Shown here: in pieces, positions 47,323 through 56,188 of the stretch
Layout: each line of letters starts with the position of its first letter
Numbering within the stretch: position 1 is the first letter of the stretch
From: Actomonas aquatica
Lineage (GTDB): Bacteria; Verrucomicrobiota; Verrucomicrobiia; Opitutales; Opitutaceae
Direction: 5' to 3'
Length of the DNA stretch: 64,000 nucleotides
Assembly: GCF_019679435.2 (NCBI RefSeq)
Contig: NZ_CP139781.1
Coordinates: 682,001 to 746,000 of the forward strand
Translations under genes and position numbers: made by a program
Notes under the pieces: model-generated
Seen by the model: the letters and a program-made list of their open reading frames with translations, nothing else
Told to the model about the DNA's origin: nothing
Databases searched by the model: none

Positions 47323-48075
47323 ATGCACTTGTTCCGAATCGGCGGAATTCCCCTGTCCTTACACTGGACCTTTTTGGCCCTGTTGGCGTATCTCGGCTGG
47401 GAAGGTTGGACGGCGGCCGGGTGGCTGGGCGCGACGTGGTTGGTGGGCTTTGTCCTGGCCGCGTTCACGTGTGTGGTGCTGCACGAGTTGGGGCACGCGC
47501 TGATGGCGAAACGCTTCGGCGTGAGCACGGCGCGCATCGTCTTGATGCCAATCGGTGGCATGGCGGCGTTTGATCGCATCCCGCGTCGGCCGCGCCAGGA
47601 GATCGCGATCGCGCTGGCCGGGCCGGCGGTGAACGTGGGGCTGGTGCTGCTGGCTTTTGTGTTGGGCGTGAGGTTTCCGGCCGATTGGGATCCCCTGCTC
47701 TTCCCGATCACGACGGCGGAATTTCTGCGTCATCTCACGGCGGTGAACATCGTGATGGGTGGCTTCAACCTGGTCCCGGTGTTCCCGATGGATGGTGGCC
47801 GGGTGTTTCGGGCCTTGCTCTCCTTGCGTTGGGATTACCTCACGGCGACGCGGTGGGCGGTGGGGGTGGCCAAAGGGCTGGGCCTGGTCGCAATCGCCTT
47901 GCTGGCGGTGCTGCCGACCGAACCGCATTGGATGGGCATGGCACTGTTCGCTTTCATCATCGTGGCGGGCGAACTCGAGCTGCGAAACCTACGCCGACAG
48001 ATCGAAGACGAAGCCCGCTGGCGCGACAGCATCGCCCGCCTCTACCGCGACGCCGGCGTGCCGCCGCCGTTGTGA
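47323..48075 (+). CDS. M50-family site-2-protease-like membrane metalloprotease
   Basis: 250 residues with about five or six transmembrane segments. Zinc motif HELGH (54-58) and the distal NLVPVFPMDGGR, the S2P/SpoIVFB-type arrangement. The N-terminus GGIPLSLHWTF resembles the short S2P group without PDZ. It lacks the C-terminal CBS domains of some relatives. It cleaves transmembrane substrates, often anti-sigma factors. The divergent promoter region towards the response regulator is 88 bp. Confidence 0.9.
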   Translation: MHLFRIGGIPLSLHWTFLALLAYLGWEGWTAAGWLGATWLVGFVLAAFTCVVLHELGHALMAKRFGVSTARIVLMPIGGMAAFDRIPRRPRQEIAIALAGPAVNVGLVLLAFVLGVRFPADWDPLLFPITTAEFLRHLTAVNIVMGGFNLVPVFPMDGGRVFRALLSLRWDYLTATRWAVGVAKGLGLVAIALLAVLPTEPHWMGMALFAFIIVAGELELRNLRRQIEDEARWRDSIARLYRDAGVPPPL

Positions 48076-48083
48076 GCGGGCAC

Positions 48084-48113
48084 AAAAAAACCGTCCTTGA
48101 GGGACGGTTTTTA
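48084..48113. terminator. Bidirectional Rho-independent terminator
   Basis: CCGTCC (48091-48096) pairs with GGACGG (48102-48107) with a 5-base loop, an A-run on the left and a T-run on the right. It can stop the protease gene (+) and the tRNA transcript (-). Confidence 0.85.
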
Positions 48114-48118
48114 AAAAG

Positions 48119-48194
48119 TGGTGGACCCTAGCAGGATCGAACTGCTGACCTCCTCAATGCCATTGAGGCGCTCTTCCAGCTGAGCTAAGGGCCC
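48119..48194 (-). tRNA. tRNA-Ala (anticodon GGC)
   Basis: Reads on the minus strand GGGCCCTTAGCTCAGCTGG... with anticodon stem CCTCA/TGAGG enclosing ATGGCAT (anticodon GGC), TTCGATC T-loop, and acceptor GGGCCCT/AGGGTCC followed by A and an encoded CCA. The acceptor holds G3-U70, the identity element for alanine. 76 nt including CCA. Confidence 0.96.
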
Positions 48195-48280
48195 GGGGGA
48201 GACGGGACAATCGGGGATGAGAGAGTGATGGCAAGGAATTTTTTCATCTTCTTCCCGAAGTTTTTATTTCGCGCCGGTTT

Positions 48281-48464
48281 AGGGCGTGTCTGGTAAAGGC
48301 GAGGAGCCAGCGTGAGTGGGAAAAGGGGCTCGCGCCAGGCGGCCGCGACGGAGGTGGCCCAGCGGGCCATGCCGTCGTGGACAACGCCGCGCCAGCCCCT
48401 CTTCCCACTCACCCTTCGGGCTGCGCTCCCAGCGATGGCACCTCGCCTTTCCCAGACACGCCCT
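48281..48464. repeat. 184-bp element with 24-bp terminal inverted repeats
   Basis: Arms 48281-48304 (AGGGCGTGTCTGGTAAAGGC...) and 48441-48464 pair with one mismatch. The interior includes a second pair, AGTGGGAAAAGGGGCT versus AGCCCCTCTTCCCACT. The right end overlaps the stop codon of the TonB gene. Confidence 0.88.
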
Positions 48465-49311
48465 ACCCTCCGCTGAGGCTGACGTTGGCGCGGAAAATTT
48501 CAGCCCGGCCCGTCGGCGGTTTGCCCACCGGTCGGATGCTGCGGAAGGCGCGTAAGACGGCCTGATCGAAGCTGCCGCTGCCCGAGGAACGCACGATTTG
48601 CGGGTTGGTGATGGCCCCGGCCAGGGTCACCTGAAACTGCACGCTGGCTTCCCGCAGCTCGGTGATGCCGGCCTCCTCCATCGAGCGACGCACGCGCTGA
48701 ATGATCATTTCGACGTAGCGGCGGGACAGGTCCATCTCCCGGTTGGTCATGGCGGTGCCGCCCGCCCCCATGTTGACCTGTGTCGTGTCGACCACCGAAC
48801 TGACGTCGATGTTGCGGGCGCGCACGGGCGTGGAGGGCTGTTTGACGGGCTTGGGTTTGGGCACGCCTTCCTCCTTGGTGAATTGGGAATAGGAAACGCG
48901 TTCCGGCGCCGGCTCGACTTTGACCGGTTTCTTTTCCGGAACGGGTTCGACCTTCACGGGCGTCGGCTCGCGTTTCACTTCGCGCGGGATCGGCTTGGGC
49001 TGCGGTTGAGGTTGCGGCTGGGGCTGCGGTTGGGGCTGCTGCACCACGGGTTGCGGGCGCGGCTGCGGCTCGGGAATCTTCAGCTCGACGGTTTGGGGCG
49101 TTTCGACCACAGCGGCGGCGGCTTCGGTGGCGGCGTAGTTGTCGCCCGGACCGGCCACGAGTTCAAAAATGGGCGGCGGATCGTCGTGCGAACGGCGCGC
49201 CCACCACGTGGCGAAAACGATCAGTAGGAAAATCGTGAAGTGCAGCAGCGCGGAGAGACTCGCCGCCCGCGACATGGGCGTCGTCGGCGTATTGATGGAA
49301 CTGGGACTCAT
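48463..49311 (-). CDS. tonB: TonB-family energy transducer
   Basis: 282 residues from ATG 49311. One N-terminal transmembrane helix (LSALLHFTIFLLIVFATWW) precedes a Pro/Gln/Lys-rich spacer (QPQPQPQPQPQPK and repeated VKVEP) and a C-terminal TonB/TolA-like domain (DLSRRYVEMIIQRVRRSMEEAGI...VRSSGSGSFDQAVLRAFRSIRP). It couples the ExbBD proton motor to outer-membrane receptors such as the one at the window start. It is third in an exbB-exbD-tonB operon. The stop codon sits inside the 184-bp repeat. Confidence 0.88.
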   Translation of the reverse strand: MSPSSINTPTTPMSRAASLSALLHFTIFLLIVFATWWARRSHDDPPPIFELVAGPGDNYAATEAAAAVVETPQTVELKIPEPQPRPQPVVQQPQPQPQPQPQPQPKPIPREVKREPTPVKVEPVPEKKPVKVEPAPERVSYSQFTKEEGVPKPKPVKQPSTPVRARNIDVSSVVDTTQVNMGAGGTAMTNREMDLSRRYVEMIIQRVRRSMEEAGITELREASVQFQVTLAGAITNPQIVRSSGSGSFDQAVLRAFRSIRPVGKPPTGRAEIFRANVSLSGG

Positions 49312-49371
49312 CGTTCGTTCTCTCACGGCCAACCTCGAAAGTTCTTAGTCAATGTGCCCGTGTTGCAGGCT

Positions 49372-49803
49372 TCATTGGGCAGACACCTGGGTGTCGAAGG
49401 TGATCCGGGAAAGTCGCTGCGTTTTCAGCGCGTCCATCACGGTGATAAATTGTTGGGCGGTCGAGTCGGCGTCCATGCGGATGCGAAAGACGGGCGGTTC
49501 GCTCTGTCCGGCAAACGGCGCCAGCGCATCGGCCAGCGCGTCGAGGCGCACCACTTCCCCACTCAGCGAAACGGTGCCGTCGGCGCGGATGGTGATCGAC
49601 TCAAACTGTGTGTCGGGATCGGGTGGGGTCTGTTCGCTCTGCGATTCGACCGGCAGGTCGACCGGGATGGTTTGCTCCTGGTTGATGAGCGGCGTCGCGA
49701 TCATAAACACGATCAGCAACGTGAACCCCAGGTCGATGAGGTTGGTCACGTTGAGCTCCGAGATGGGAGCGGACTGACGTTGGCGGCGAAAGTTGCGGGC
49801 CAT
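49372..49803 (-). CDS. exbD: ExbD/TolR-family biopolymer transport protein
   Basis: 143 residues from ATG 49803; longer frames lack homology. A single N-terminal helix, ELNVTNLIDLGFTLLIVFMIATPL, contains the conserved Asp of the proton channel, followed by a periplasmic domain (SITIRADGTVSLSGEVVRLDALADAL). It works with ExbB to energise TonB. 43 bp downstream of exbB, 60 bp upstream of tonB. Confidence 0.93.
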   Translation of the reverse strand: MARNFRRQRQSAPISELNVTNLIDLGFTLLIVFMIATPLINQEQTIPVDLPVESQSEQTPPDPDTQFESITIRADGTVSLSGEVVRLDALADALAPFAGQSEPPVFRIRMDADSTAQQFITVMDALKTQRLSRITFDTQVSAQ

Positions 49804-49846
49804 GGGATCGTGAGGGATACGGCGGGCGAAGGCGGACGTGGCCGGC

Positions 49847-50536
49847 TCAGCTGTTTTCGAGTTCGAGACGGTCGGCCAACGAACTGGCGTAGTTCTCGAT
49901 TTCGGTGATGAGGCGTTTGGTGCTGGCGAAGAGGTAGTTATAACCAAACACCGACGGGATCGCCACGATCAGGCCGGCAACCGTGGTAAGCAGCGCCGCG
50001 GATACGCCGGGCGCGAGGGTTTGAATGCTCGCGGTCTGTTGCACCGCCACCGCGCTGAAGGCATCCATCACGCCCCACACGGTGCCGAGCAGGCCCATGA
50101 ACGGAGCGCCGGAAACGATGGTGGCGAGGAAGACCATGTTGGATTCGTAGCGCAGGACCTGACGAGCGAGGGCGCGTTGCAGGGCGTTCTCCATGTGCTC
50201 CAGCCGGAAGCGCGAGGTGTCCACGCCCTTTTCCTGACCGATCGCCGCGGCGCGCCAATACGCCTCGAGGGCATCGGCGAACAGGTCGCCGTAGGGAATG
50301 CTGCGACGCTCCCGATGCGCGTCGGGCGCGTCGAGCAAGGTGCGTTCTGCGCGCAAACGATTTTCGAAGCTCAGGTTGAGCATGCGGAGTCGTTTCAGCT
50401 CCATGTGTTTGTCGATCATGATCGACCAAGCGACGAAGCTGAAGATCACGAGACCGACGGTGATGATTTGCCCAACCAACCCCGAGGTGAGGAACGATTG
50501 GATGACATTGGTAACGGCAAGCAGCGGGTAAATCAC
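49847..50536 (-). CDS. exbB: MotA/TolQ/ExbB proton channel family protein
   Basis: 229 residues from GTG 50536. Helix 1 (IITVGLVIFSFVAWSIMI), then GAPFMGLLGTVWGVMDAF, the hallmark of TolQ/ExbB helix 2, and GVSAALLTTVAGLIVAIPSVFGYNYL. It forms the stator-like pentamer of the TonB energising complex and is first in the operon. The pfkB-like gene is divergent. Confidence 0.94.
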   Translation of the reverse strand: MIYPLLAVTNVIQSFLTSGLVGQIITVGLVIFSFVAWSIMIDKHMELKRLRMLNLSFENRLRAERTLLDAPDAHRERRSIPYGDLFADALEAYWRAAAIGQEKGVDTSRFRLEHMENALQRALARQVLRYESNMVFLATIVSGAPFMGLLGTVWGVMDAFSAVAVQQTASIQTLAPGVSAALLTTVAGLIVAIPSVFGYNYLFASTKRLITEIENYASSLADRLELENS

Positions 50537-50694
50537 AGGCAGAACAAGTGAAAGAAGAAGTGGGTAATCCGCCAGCCCGCTTCAATGGAAAACCCCACAT
50601 CCCCCCACGCTCATTCATGCTTTCATGGTTGCCGGTGGCCCCGGGGCACCCTTCGGTCTGTGGCCTCGACCTTCGCGCATCTCGCCTGCCCAAC

Positions 50695-51804
50695 ATGGAC
50701 TACCGCTCCAACACACTCTCTGCTCTACAAAAAGCCGCTCCCACGCTCGACGGCAAACTGGCCCTCGTGGGACTGGACGGCTTCGTCGATACGATCGTCA
50801 CGCCCGTCGCCCTGCGCACCGGCCAAGGCGAGGAATTTGAAGCGATTCCGACCATCAGTGATTTTGGTCAACGCATCCTCGGTGCGGCCGGCAAGAGCAC
50901 CAACCTCGAGTTCTATCCGCGCATGGACAAGCTCGGCGGCAACGGTCCCATCATGGCCAAAGCCCTGCTCGAACACGGCCTCGCCCTGCGCTACATCGGC
51001 GCGCTCGGTCGCGTGGCGATCCATCCGGTGTTTCAGGAGATGGCCAGTCGCGCCGAGTGCACCACGCTCTGCGATCCGGCCTCCACCATCGCCGTCGAAT
51101 TTGATGACGGCAAACTGATGCTCGGCCAGATGCGCAGCTTCGATGAGATCACGCTCGATCGCATCATCGAGAAAATGGGCGCTCCGGCTTTTGAGCGCGC
51201 CCTCTCCGCGGCCGACCTCGTGGCCTTGGTCAACTGGACCATGATCCCCAACATGACCACGATCTTCCGCGAGCTCACCGAGAAGGTGTTCCCTCGCCTG
51301 CCCCAGCGCGACCGCGTGTTTTTCTTCGATCTCGCCGATCCCGAAAAACGCTCCCGCGCCGATTTGCTGGAAGCGCTCGAAGTCATCGGGGCTTTCGGAC
51401 AGTTCGGCCGAGTCACCCTCGGGCTCAATCTCAAGGAAGCCCAACAGGTGCACCTCGCCCTCGGTTTCCATCCGCTGGCCGAAGACGAAGCCGGCCTGCG
51501 CCAGATCGCGGCCGACATCCGCGCCAAGCTCGATTATGCCACTGTAGTCGTGCACCCCAAGGAATCCGCCGCCTGCGCCACCGCCGAGACCACCGCCTGG
51601 GTGCCCGGCCCCTACACCGCCAAGCCGAAGATCACCACCGGCGCCGGCGACCACTTTAACGCCGGTTTCGCGCTCGGCCAACTCCTCGGTCTCTCCCCCG
51701 AGGGTTGCCTCACCACCGGCGTCAGCACCAGCGGTCACTACGTCCGCACCGCCAAAAGCCCGTCCCTGGAAGACCTGCAAAGCTTCCTCGCCAACTGGCA
51801 GTAA
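50695..51804 (+). CDS. PfkB-family carbohydrate/nucleoside kinase
   Basis: 369 residues from ATG 50695; homology begins at LDGKLALVGLDGFVDTI. The substrate-side GGNGPIMAKALLEHGL and the catalytic anion-hole motif TTGAGDHFNAGFALG (catalytic Asp) are those of ribokinase/PfkB enzymes. The specific sugar cannot be read from sequence. It precedes tmk by 18 bp and may be co-transcribed with it. Confidence 0.85.
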   Translation: MDYRSNTLSALQKAAPTLDGKLALVGLDGFVDTIVTPVALRTGQGEEFEAIPTISDFGQRILGAAGKSTNLEFYPRMDKLGGNGPIMAKALLEHGLALRYIGALGRVAIHPVFQEMASRAECTTLCDPASTIAVEFDDGKLMLGQMRSFDEITLDRIIEKMGAPAFERALSAADLVALVNWTMIPNMTTIFRELTEKVFPRLPQRDRVFFFDLADPEKRSRADLLEALEVIGAFGQFGRVTLGLNLKEAQQVHLALGFHPLAEDEAGLRQIAADIRAKLDYATVVVHPKESAACATAETTAWVPGPYTAKPKITTGAGDHFNAGFALGQLLGLSPEGCLTTGVSTSGHYVRTAKSPSLEDLQSFLANWQ

Positions 51805-51822
51805 CCTCTTCATTCTCAACTT

Positions 51823-52599
51823 ATGCCCCTGACAGAAACACCCTTGGGTAAACTTATCTCCTTCGAAGGCGCGGAAGGCTCCGGCAAATCCACCCAGATT
51901 TCCCGCCTCGCCCAACGTCTCGCCAAGCACTCCGTGGATGTGCTCAGCGTGCGTGAACCGGGGGGCACCGAAATCGGTGAGCAGGTGCGCAACATCATTG
52001 TGCACAACTCCAACGGCGACGAGATGTGCGCCGAGACGGAGCTCCTGCTCTTCGCCGCCGCCCGCGCCCAACTCGTCCGCGAAGTCATCGCCCCCGCCTT
52101 GCTCAAGGGCACCATCGTGCTGAGCGACCGCTTCATGGATTCGTCCACGGTCTACCAAGGTATCGCGCGCAACCTCGCCTCGGACCCAGTCAGTCTCATC
52201 AACCATTTTGCCGTCGGCAACGTCATGCCCTCGCTGACCGTCGTGCTCGACGTGCCGCCGACCGTTTCGAAAAAGCGCATCCGCCAACGTGCCTCCGACG
52301 TGCCGGACCGCATGGAGCGCGAGAACATCGATTTCTATAAGAAGGTCCGCAAAGGCTACCTGTTGCTCGCGAAGAGCCTCCCCGAACGCATCGTGGTCGT
52401 CGACGGCACCCTGCCGGAAAACAAGATCGAGACCGAGATCTGGAAGCACGTGAAGAAGGTGCTCGGCATCACCAACGGCACCCCGCGCGCCGCCAAAAAA
52501 GCCCCCGCTAAAAAGGCCCCGGCCAAAAAAGTAGCGGCGAAAAAGACGGTAAAGAAGGCCGCGGCCAAAAAGAAAAAGGCCAAAGCCTCCCGCGGCTGA
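51823..52599 (+). CDS. tmk: Thymidylate kinase with Lys/Ala-rich (histone H1-like) C-terminal tail
   Basis: 258 residues. Walker A GAEGSGKST (16-24), the DR motif LSDRFMDSS, REPGGTEIGE and the lid region RQRASDVPDRME define dTMP kinase, which phosphorylates dTMP for DNA synthesis. Residues 220-258 are an extra tail of AKKAPAKK and KKTVKKAAAKKKK type, absent from usual ~210-residue TMKs. It resembles bacterial histone-H1-like proteins and is likely to bind nucleic acid. tmk followed by holB is a common bacterial arrangement. Confidence 0.93.
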   Translation: MPLTETPLGKLISFEGAEGSGKSTQISRLAQRLAKHSVDVLSVREPGGTEIGEQVRNIIVHNSNGDEMCAETELLLFAAARAQLVREVIAPALLKGTIVLSDRFMDSSTVYQGIARNLASDPVSLINHFAVGNVMPSLTVVLDVPPTVSKKRIRQRASDVPDRMERENIDFYKKVRKGYLLLAKSLPERIVVVDGTLPENKIETEIWKHVKKVLGITNGTPRAAKKAPAKKAPAKKVAAKKTVKKAAAKKKKAKASRG

Positions 52600-52627
52600 G
52601 CGCCGCGCTTCCTCCCTCTGATCGCGG

Positions 52628-53611
52628 ATGTCCGCCCTCGCTTGGCCAGAATCGCTCGAAGGCACGCCGGCCGTTGCCGTCATTGAGCGCGCCATCGCGC
52701 ACCAACGTCTCTCGCACAGTCTGCTGATCACCGGCGACGAATACGAAACGTTGGTCGCCGTCGCGCAGTCCATCGCCGACCGCCTGCTCTACCCGCCTCA
52801 CGCGCCGACCACGCCGCGTTTCGCGCCGGACGATCATCCCGACTGCTTCAGCCTGCGCCCGGCCGGCAAGATGCGCCAAATCAAGGCCGGCAAAAGTGCC
52901 GACGATCCCGGCACCATGCGCGAGTTCATTCGCAAGATGGCGGTGTCCGCTTCCTCCGGGGATCACAAGGTCGGCATCGTGCACGAGGCCGATCGCATGA
53001 ACGTGGCCACGGCCAACGTCTTTCTCAAAACCCTCGAGGAGCCGCCGGCCAACACTACACTGCTGGTCCTCACCACCCGCCCCTACGCGCTGCTGCCGAC
53101 GATTCGCAGCCGTTGCCTGAATTTCCGTTTTCCCTCTGCCGAAGTGGGTTTCCTGCCCGACGGCTGGCGCGCGTGGATCGAAGACTATCGCGAGTGGCTC
53201 GGTCGCCTCTCCGCTGGTGTGTCCGATCGCAAAGCCGCCGCCGACGCGGTTTTCGCCGCCTACGGTCTCACTGCGCGCTTTGGGCTCATCCTCGACAACG
53301 CGACGTCAGAGGCCTGGAAGGCCCAAAAGGGCAACCTGCCGGCCGACCTCGACGACGATGAACGAATCGCCATCGAGACCGGTCTCGCCAATGGCCTGCG
53401 GCTGAAACTATTCGCCGGCATCGAACACGCCACGCGCGATTTTGCGCTGGAGCGCATCAGCACCGGCGACGAGTCCTACCGCCGCGCCTTCACGGCCGCG
53501 GTGGAAAAATTGGAGCACGCGGTTGGCCTCCTGCGCGTAAATCTGAACGCCCAGGCCGCTCTCGAAAGCTTCATGCTGGCCTCCCTGCGCCTCTGGGCGG
53601 CCCGCAAATAA
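52628..53611 (+). CDS. holB: DNA polymerase III delta-prime subunit
   Basis: 327 residues. HQRLSHSLLITGDEYETL corresponds to the degenerate P-loop, VGIVHEADRMNVATANVFLKTLEEPP to the Walker B/sensor region and IRSRCLNFRF to the SRC arginine-finger motif of clamp-loader subunits. The usual zinc cysteines are not present. Delta-prime is the non-ATPase arm of the clamp loader. 28 bp downstream of tmk. Confidence 0.9.
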   Translation: MSALAWPESLEGTPAVAVIERAIAHQRLSHSLLITGDEYETLVAVAQSIADRLLYPPHAPTTPRFAPDDHPDCFSLRPAGKMRQIKAGKSADDPGTMREFIRKMAVSASSGDHKVGIVHEADRMNVATANVFLKTLEEPPANTTLLVLTTRPYALLPTIRSRCLNFRFPSAEVGFLPDGWRAWIEDYREWLGRLSAGVSDRKAAADAVFAAYGLTARFGLILDNATSEAWKAQKGNLPADLDDDERIAIETGLANGLRLKLFAGIEHATRDFALERISTGDESYRRAFTAAVEKLEHAVGLLRVNLNAQAALESFMLASLRLWAARK

Positions 53612-53722
53612 GCGGCGCTTAGGCCGGCACGCTGGCACTGCTTAACAATCTACGGGTAGCGCAACCCGCCGACTTGCTCGGCGCGACTCTTGCATGGCAA
53701 GCTGGCAGGTCCGTCCCACGTC

Positions 53723-55099
53723 ATGTCCAAGTCTGTCGTCCGTCCCACACTCCTCGCGCTCGCGATCCCGATTTTTATCGAGAACGCATTGCATGTGCTC
53801 ACGAGCACGATCGACACCTACATGGTGAGCACGATCTCCGACGGCGCGGTGGCGGCGTTGGGCGTAGCGCACCAATTTGTGGTGTTGGGCGTGATGATTT
53901 TCGGCTTCGTCGGCATCGGCAGCAGCGTCGTGGTGACGCACAGCCTCGGCGGTAAAGACCGGCGCGGCGCGCAGGAAACCGTGGCGACCGCGATCTCCGT
54001 CAACCTCTGGCTGGGAATCCTGATCAGTCTGTTCATCAGCCTGAACGTCGAGCGGCTGCTCGGCCTCATGACGCTGCCGCCGGAGCTCTACCAATACGCC
54101 GTGCCCTACCTCAGCATCGTGGGCGCAACGCTCTGGCTCGAAGCGCACAACGTCGCCGTCGGCGCCATCCTGCGCGCGCACGGCCACGCCACCGACGCAA
54201 TGTGGGTCACGCTCGTGCAAAACGGCCTCAACGCCTTCGGCAATTGGGTCCTGCTCTTCGGTATGTTTGGCGCGCCGCAGATGGGCATCGTTGGTGTCGC
54301 GCTCGCCACCGCCGGCAGCCGCGTCGCGGCCGCCATCATTCTGTGGATTCTCATGCGCCGCCGCACGGGCGTGCACCTGCCGATCCGGGCCTTCATCCGC
54401 GTCCCAGCCAAACGCCTCAAACGCATTCTCAGCATCGGCGCACCGTCGGCCGGTGAACACCTCTGCTGGTGGTTGGCGTTCATGACGATCACCTCGTTCA
54501 CAGCGCGACTCGGCGCCACCGAGCTCGCGATCCAGAACTACACCATGAGCGTGATGCACTTCGTTTTCACGTTCAGCTTCGCCTTCGCTTTGGCCAACGA
54601 GATCCTGCTCGGCCACCACGTCGGCGCTGGGGAATTTGACGCCGCCTACCGCCGCCTGCTCAAAACGCTGAAGGTCGGCATCGTGGTCGTCGCCGTGGCC
54701 GTCCTGCCCGGCGCGATCTGGGGCGGTTGGTTCATCAGTTGGTTCACCGACGATGCGGCCATCATCACCATGGGCGCCTTCCTTCTGAAGCTCGCGCTGC
54801 TCATCGAGCCGGGCCGGCTCTTCAACATGACCATGGTCTGCGGACTGCGTGCCACCGGCGACGTGCGGTTCCCGCTCAAGCTCGGCATCATCGCCATGTG
54901 GGGCCTCTGGGTGCCGTTGTCGTGGTTGCTCGGCCTCACCCTCGGCTACGGCCTGCCCGGCATCTGGGCGGCCATGATCATCGATGAAACCTTCCGTGGT
55001 TTCCTCATGTTCCGCCGCTGGCGCCGCCGTGACTGGTTGCCCCACGCCCAGCGCAGCCGCGACGGCGTCACCGCCAGCCTCGCCGAGTCAGGCCACTAA
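53723..55099 (+). CDS. MATE-family multidrug/Na+ antiporter
   Basis: 458 residues with twelve transmembrane helices from ALAIPIFIENALHVLTSTIDTYMV onward, followed by a short basic C-terminal tail. MATE hallmarks are the repeated two-lobe pattern (GATLWLEAHNVAVGAILRAHG, GIVGVALATAGSRV) and the second-lobe GAPSAGEHLCWW, LAIQNYTMSVMHF. It exports cationic compounds in exchange for Na+ or H+. Start at ATG 53723, where homology begins. Confidence 0.92.
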   Translation: MSKSVVRPTLLALAIPIFIENALHVLTSTIDTYMVSTISDGAVAALGVAHQFVVLGVMIFGFVGIGSSVVVTHSLGGKDRRGAQETVATAISVNLWLGILISLFISLNVERLLGLMTLPPELYQYAVPYLSIVGATLWLEAHNVAVGAILRAHGHATDAMWVTLVQNGLNAFGNWVLLFGMFGAPQMGIVGVALATAGSRVAAAIILWILMRRRTGVHLPIRAFIRVPAKRLKRILSIGAPSAGEHLCWWLAFMTITSFTARLGATELAIQNYTMSVMHFVFTFSFAFALANEILLGHHVGAGEFDAAYRRLLKTLKVGIVVVAVAVLPGAIWGGWFISWFTDDAAIITMGAFLLKLALLIEPGRLFNMTMVCGLRATGDVRFPLKLGIIAMWGLWVPLSWLLGLTLGYGLPGIWAAMIIDETFRGFLMFRRWRRRDWLPHAQRSRDGVTASLAESGH

Positions 55100-55139
55100 A
55101 GCCACCTACCTAACCACCTCCCCCGCAGGAGCTAAGAAC

Positions 55140-55164
55140 CCAATGTTCGTAATACGAACATTGG
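55140..55164. repeat. Perfect 25-base palindrome (CCAATGTTCGTA-A-TACGAACATTGG)
   Basis: Arms of 12 bp around a single A, near the 3' ends of the convergent MATE and hydrolase genes. A 17-base core, ATGTTCGTAATACGAAC, also occurs inside the GH2 gene at about 3200. Confidence 0.85.
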
Positions 55165-55231
55165 ATGAGGCCGCGCGGAGCGAGCGAACCCGAGTGAATG
55201 GGGCGGGATTTGACTGATCTCAGGCGGCGAA

Positions 55232-56077
55232 TCAGGCGTCGGCCGTGGCGTCGCGGTGAGCGACGATTGCCGCCACGAGTGCCTCGCGCGCTTCCATGTG
55301 CGGGTTGTGACCGGAGTCGGCGATGAACTCGATTTCGGCCGCCGGGAAAAACTGCTGAATCGCTCCCACGTCACCCGCCCCGATGTAGCGGGATTTGCCG
55401 CCGGCGGCGAAGAGGGTAGGACCGGCGAACCGATCGCCGTCCTGCAGCGGGTTCTTCTCCAACACCGGCAACGCCGCCGAGATCGCCGGCAGGTTGATGA
55501 TCCAGCGCCAGCCGCCGTTCGGCTCATCACGCTCCAGGTTGGTCGTCAGAAATTTGCGCATGCTCCAGTCGGCGACGCGCGCTTCCATCTTCATCTCCGC
55601 GTCACCCCGCGAACGCACTTCGCTCAGCCGCAGTTCATGCATGGCCGCAAACTCCGCGCGGTGTTCGCGGGACAGGTAATCCTTGGGCGCAATGTCGACC
55701 ACCACGAGGCGCTTCACGCGCTCCGGTTGGCGGGCGGCGAGCAACATGGCGAGTTTGCCGCCCATGCTGTGGCCGACCAGGTCCACCTGAGGCAACTCGC
55801 GTGCATCAAGCCAAGCCACCACGTCCTCCACCATGGCTTCGTAGTTCATCGGTTCGGCGTGGGGCGAGCGACCGTGATTGCGCAGGTCGAGCGCATGCAC
55901 GTGCCAGCCCCGCTCGGCCAATTCGCGCCCGGCGCCCAGCCAGTTGCGGGAGGAACCCAGCATGCCGTGGAGCACCACCATCGGTGCGCCACCTTCGCCG
56001 CCTAAATCTCGTGAAAAAAGTTCAACCACGTCGGGGAGTAGCGAGTAGCGCGTAGTGCGTAGCGAGTAGAAATTCAT
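55232..56077 (-). CDS. Alpha/beta hydrolase (YbfF-like esterase)
   Basis: 281 residues if begun at ATG 56077; the first ~15 residues (FYSLRTTRYSLLP) are encoded by a short-repeat tract, so GTG 56029 (265 residues) may be the true start. HGMLGSSRNW (oxyanion loop), nucleophile GHSMGG (Ser104 from ATG 56077) and a C-terminal His in DSGHNPHMEAR are present. The family comprises cytosolic esterases of unknown physiological substrate. Divergent from mutS. Confidence 0.85.
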   Translation of the reverse strand: MNFYSLRTTRYSLLPDVVELFSRDLGGEGGAPMVVLHGMLGSSRNWLGAGRELAERGWHVHALDLRNHGRSPHAEPMNYEAMVEDVVAWLDARELPQVDLVGHSMGGKLAMLLAARQPERVKRLVVVDIAPKDYLSREHRAEFAAMHELRLSEVRSRGDAEMKMEARVADWSMRKFLTTNLERDEPNGGWRWIINLPAISAALPVLEKNPLQDGDRFAGPTLFAAGGKSRYIGAGDVGAIQQFFPAAEIEFIADSGHNPHMEAREALVAAIVAHRDATADA

Positions 56078-56188
56078 GTTCGCACGGAGGTTGGTCGGCC
56101 GACGCAAAAATCCCTTGGCGGAGGCAGACTCGTTCTTCTGCATTTCCCACTCGCTACTCACACCTGACTCCCCGCTACTTCCCTCCTC

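Noticed and set aside
50725..52773. Long minus-strand ORF (682 codons) across the kinase and tmk genes
   Set aside because: Antisense shadow of pfkB-like and tmk; no domain, Gly/Ala/Arg-biased composition, and the plus-strand genes carry clear motifs.
53642..55045. 467-codon minus-strand ORF
   Set aside because: Antisense of the MATE exporter; no recognisable domain.
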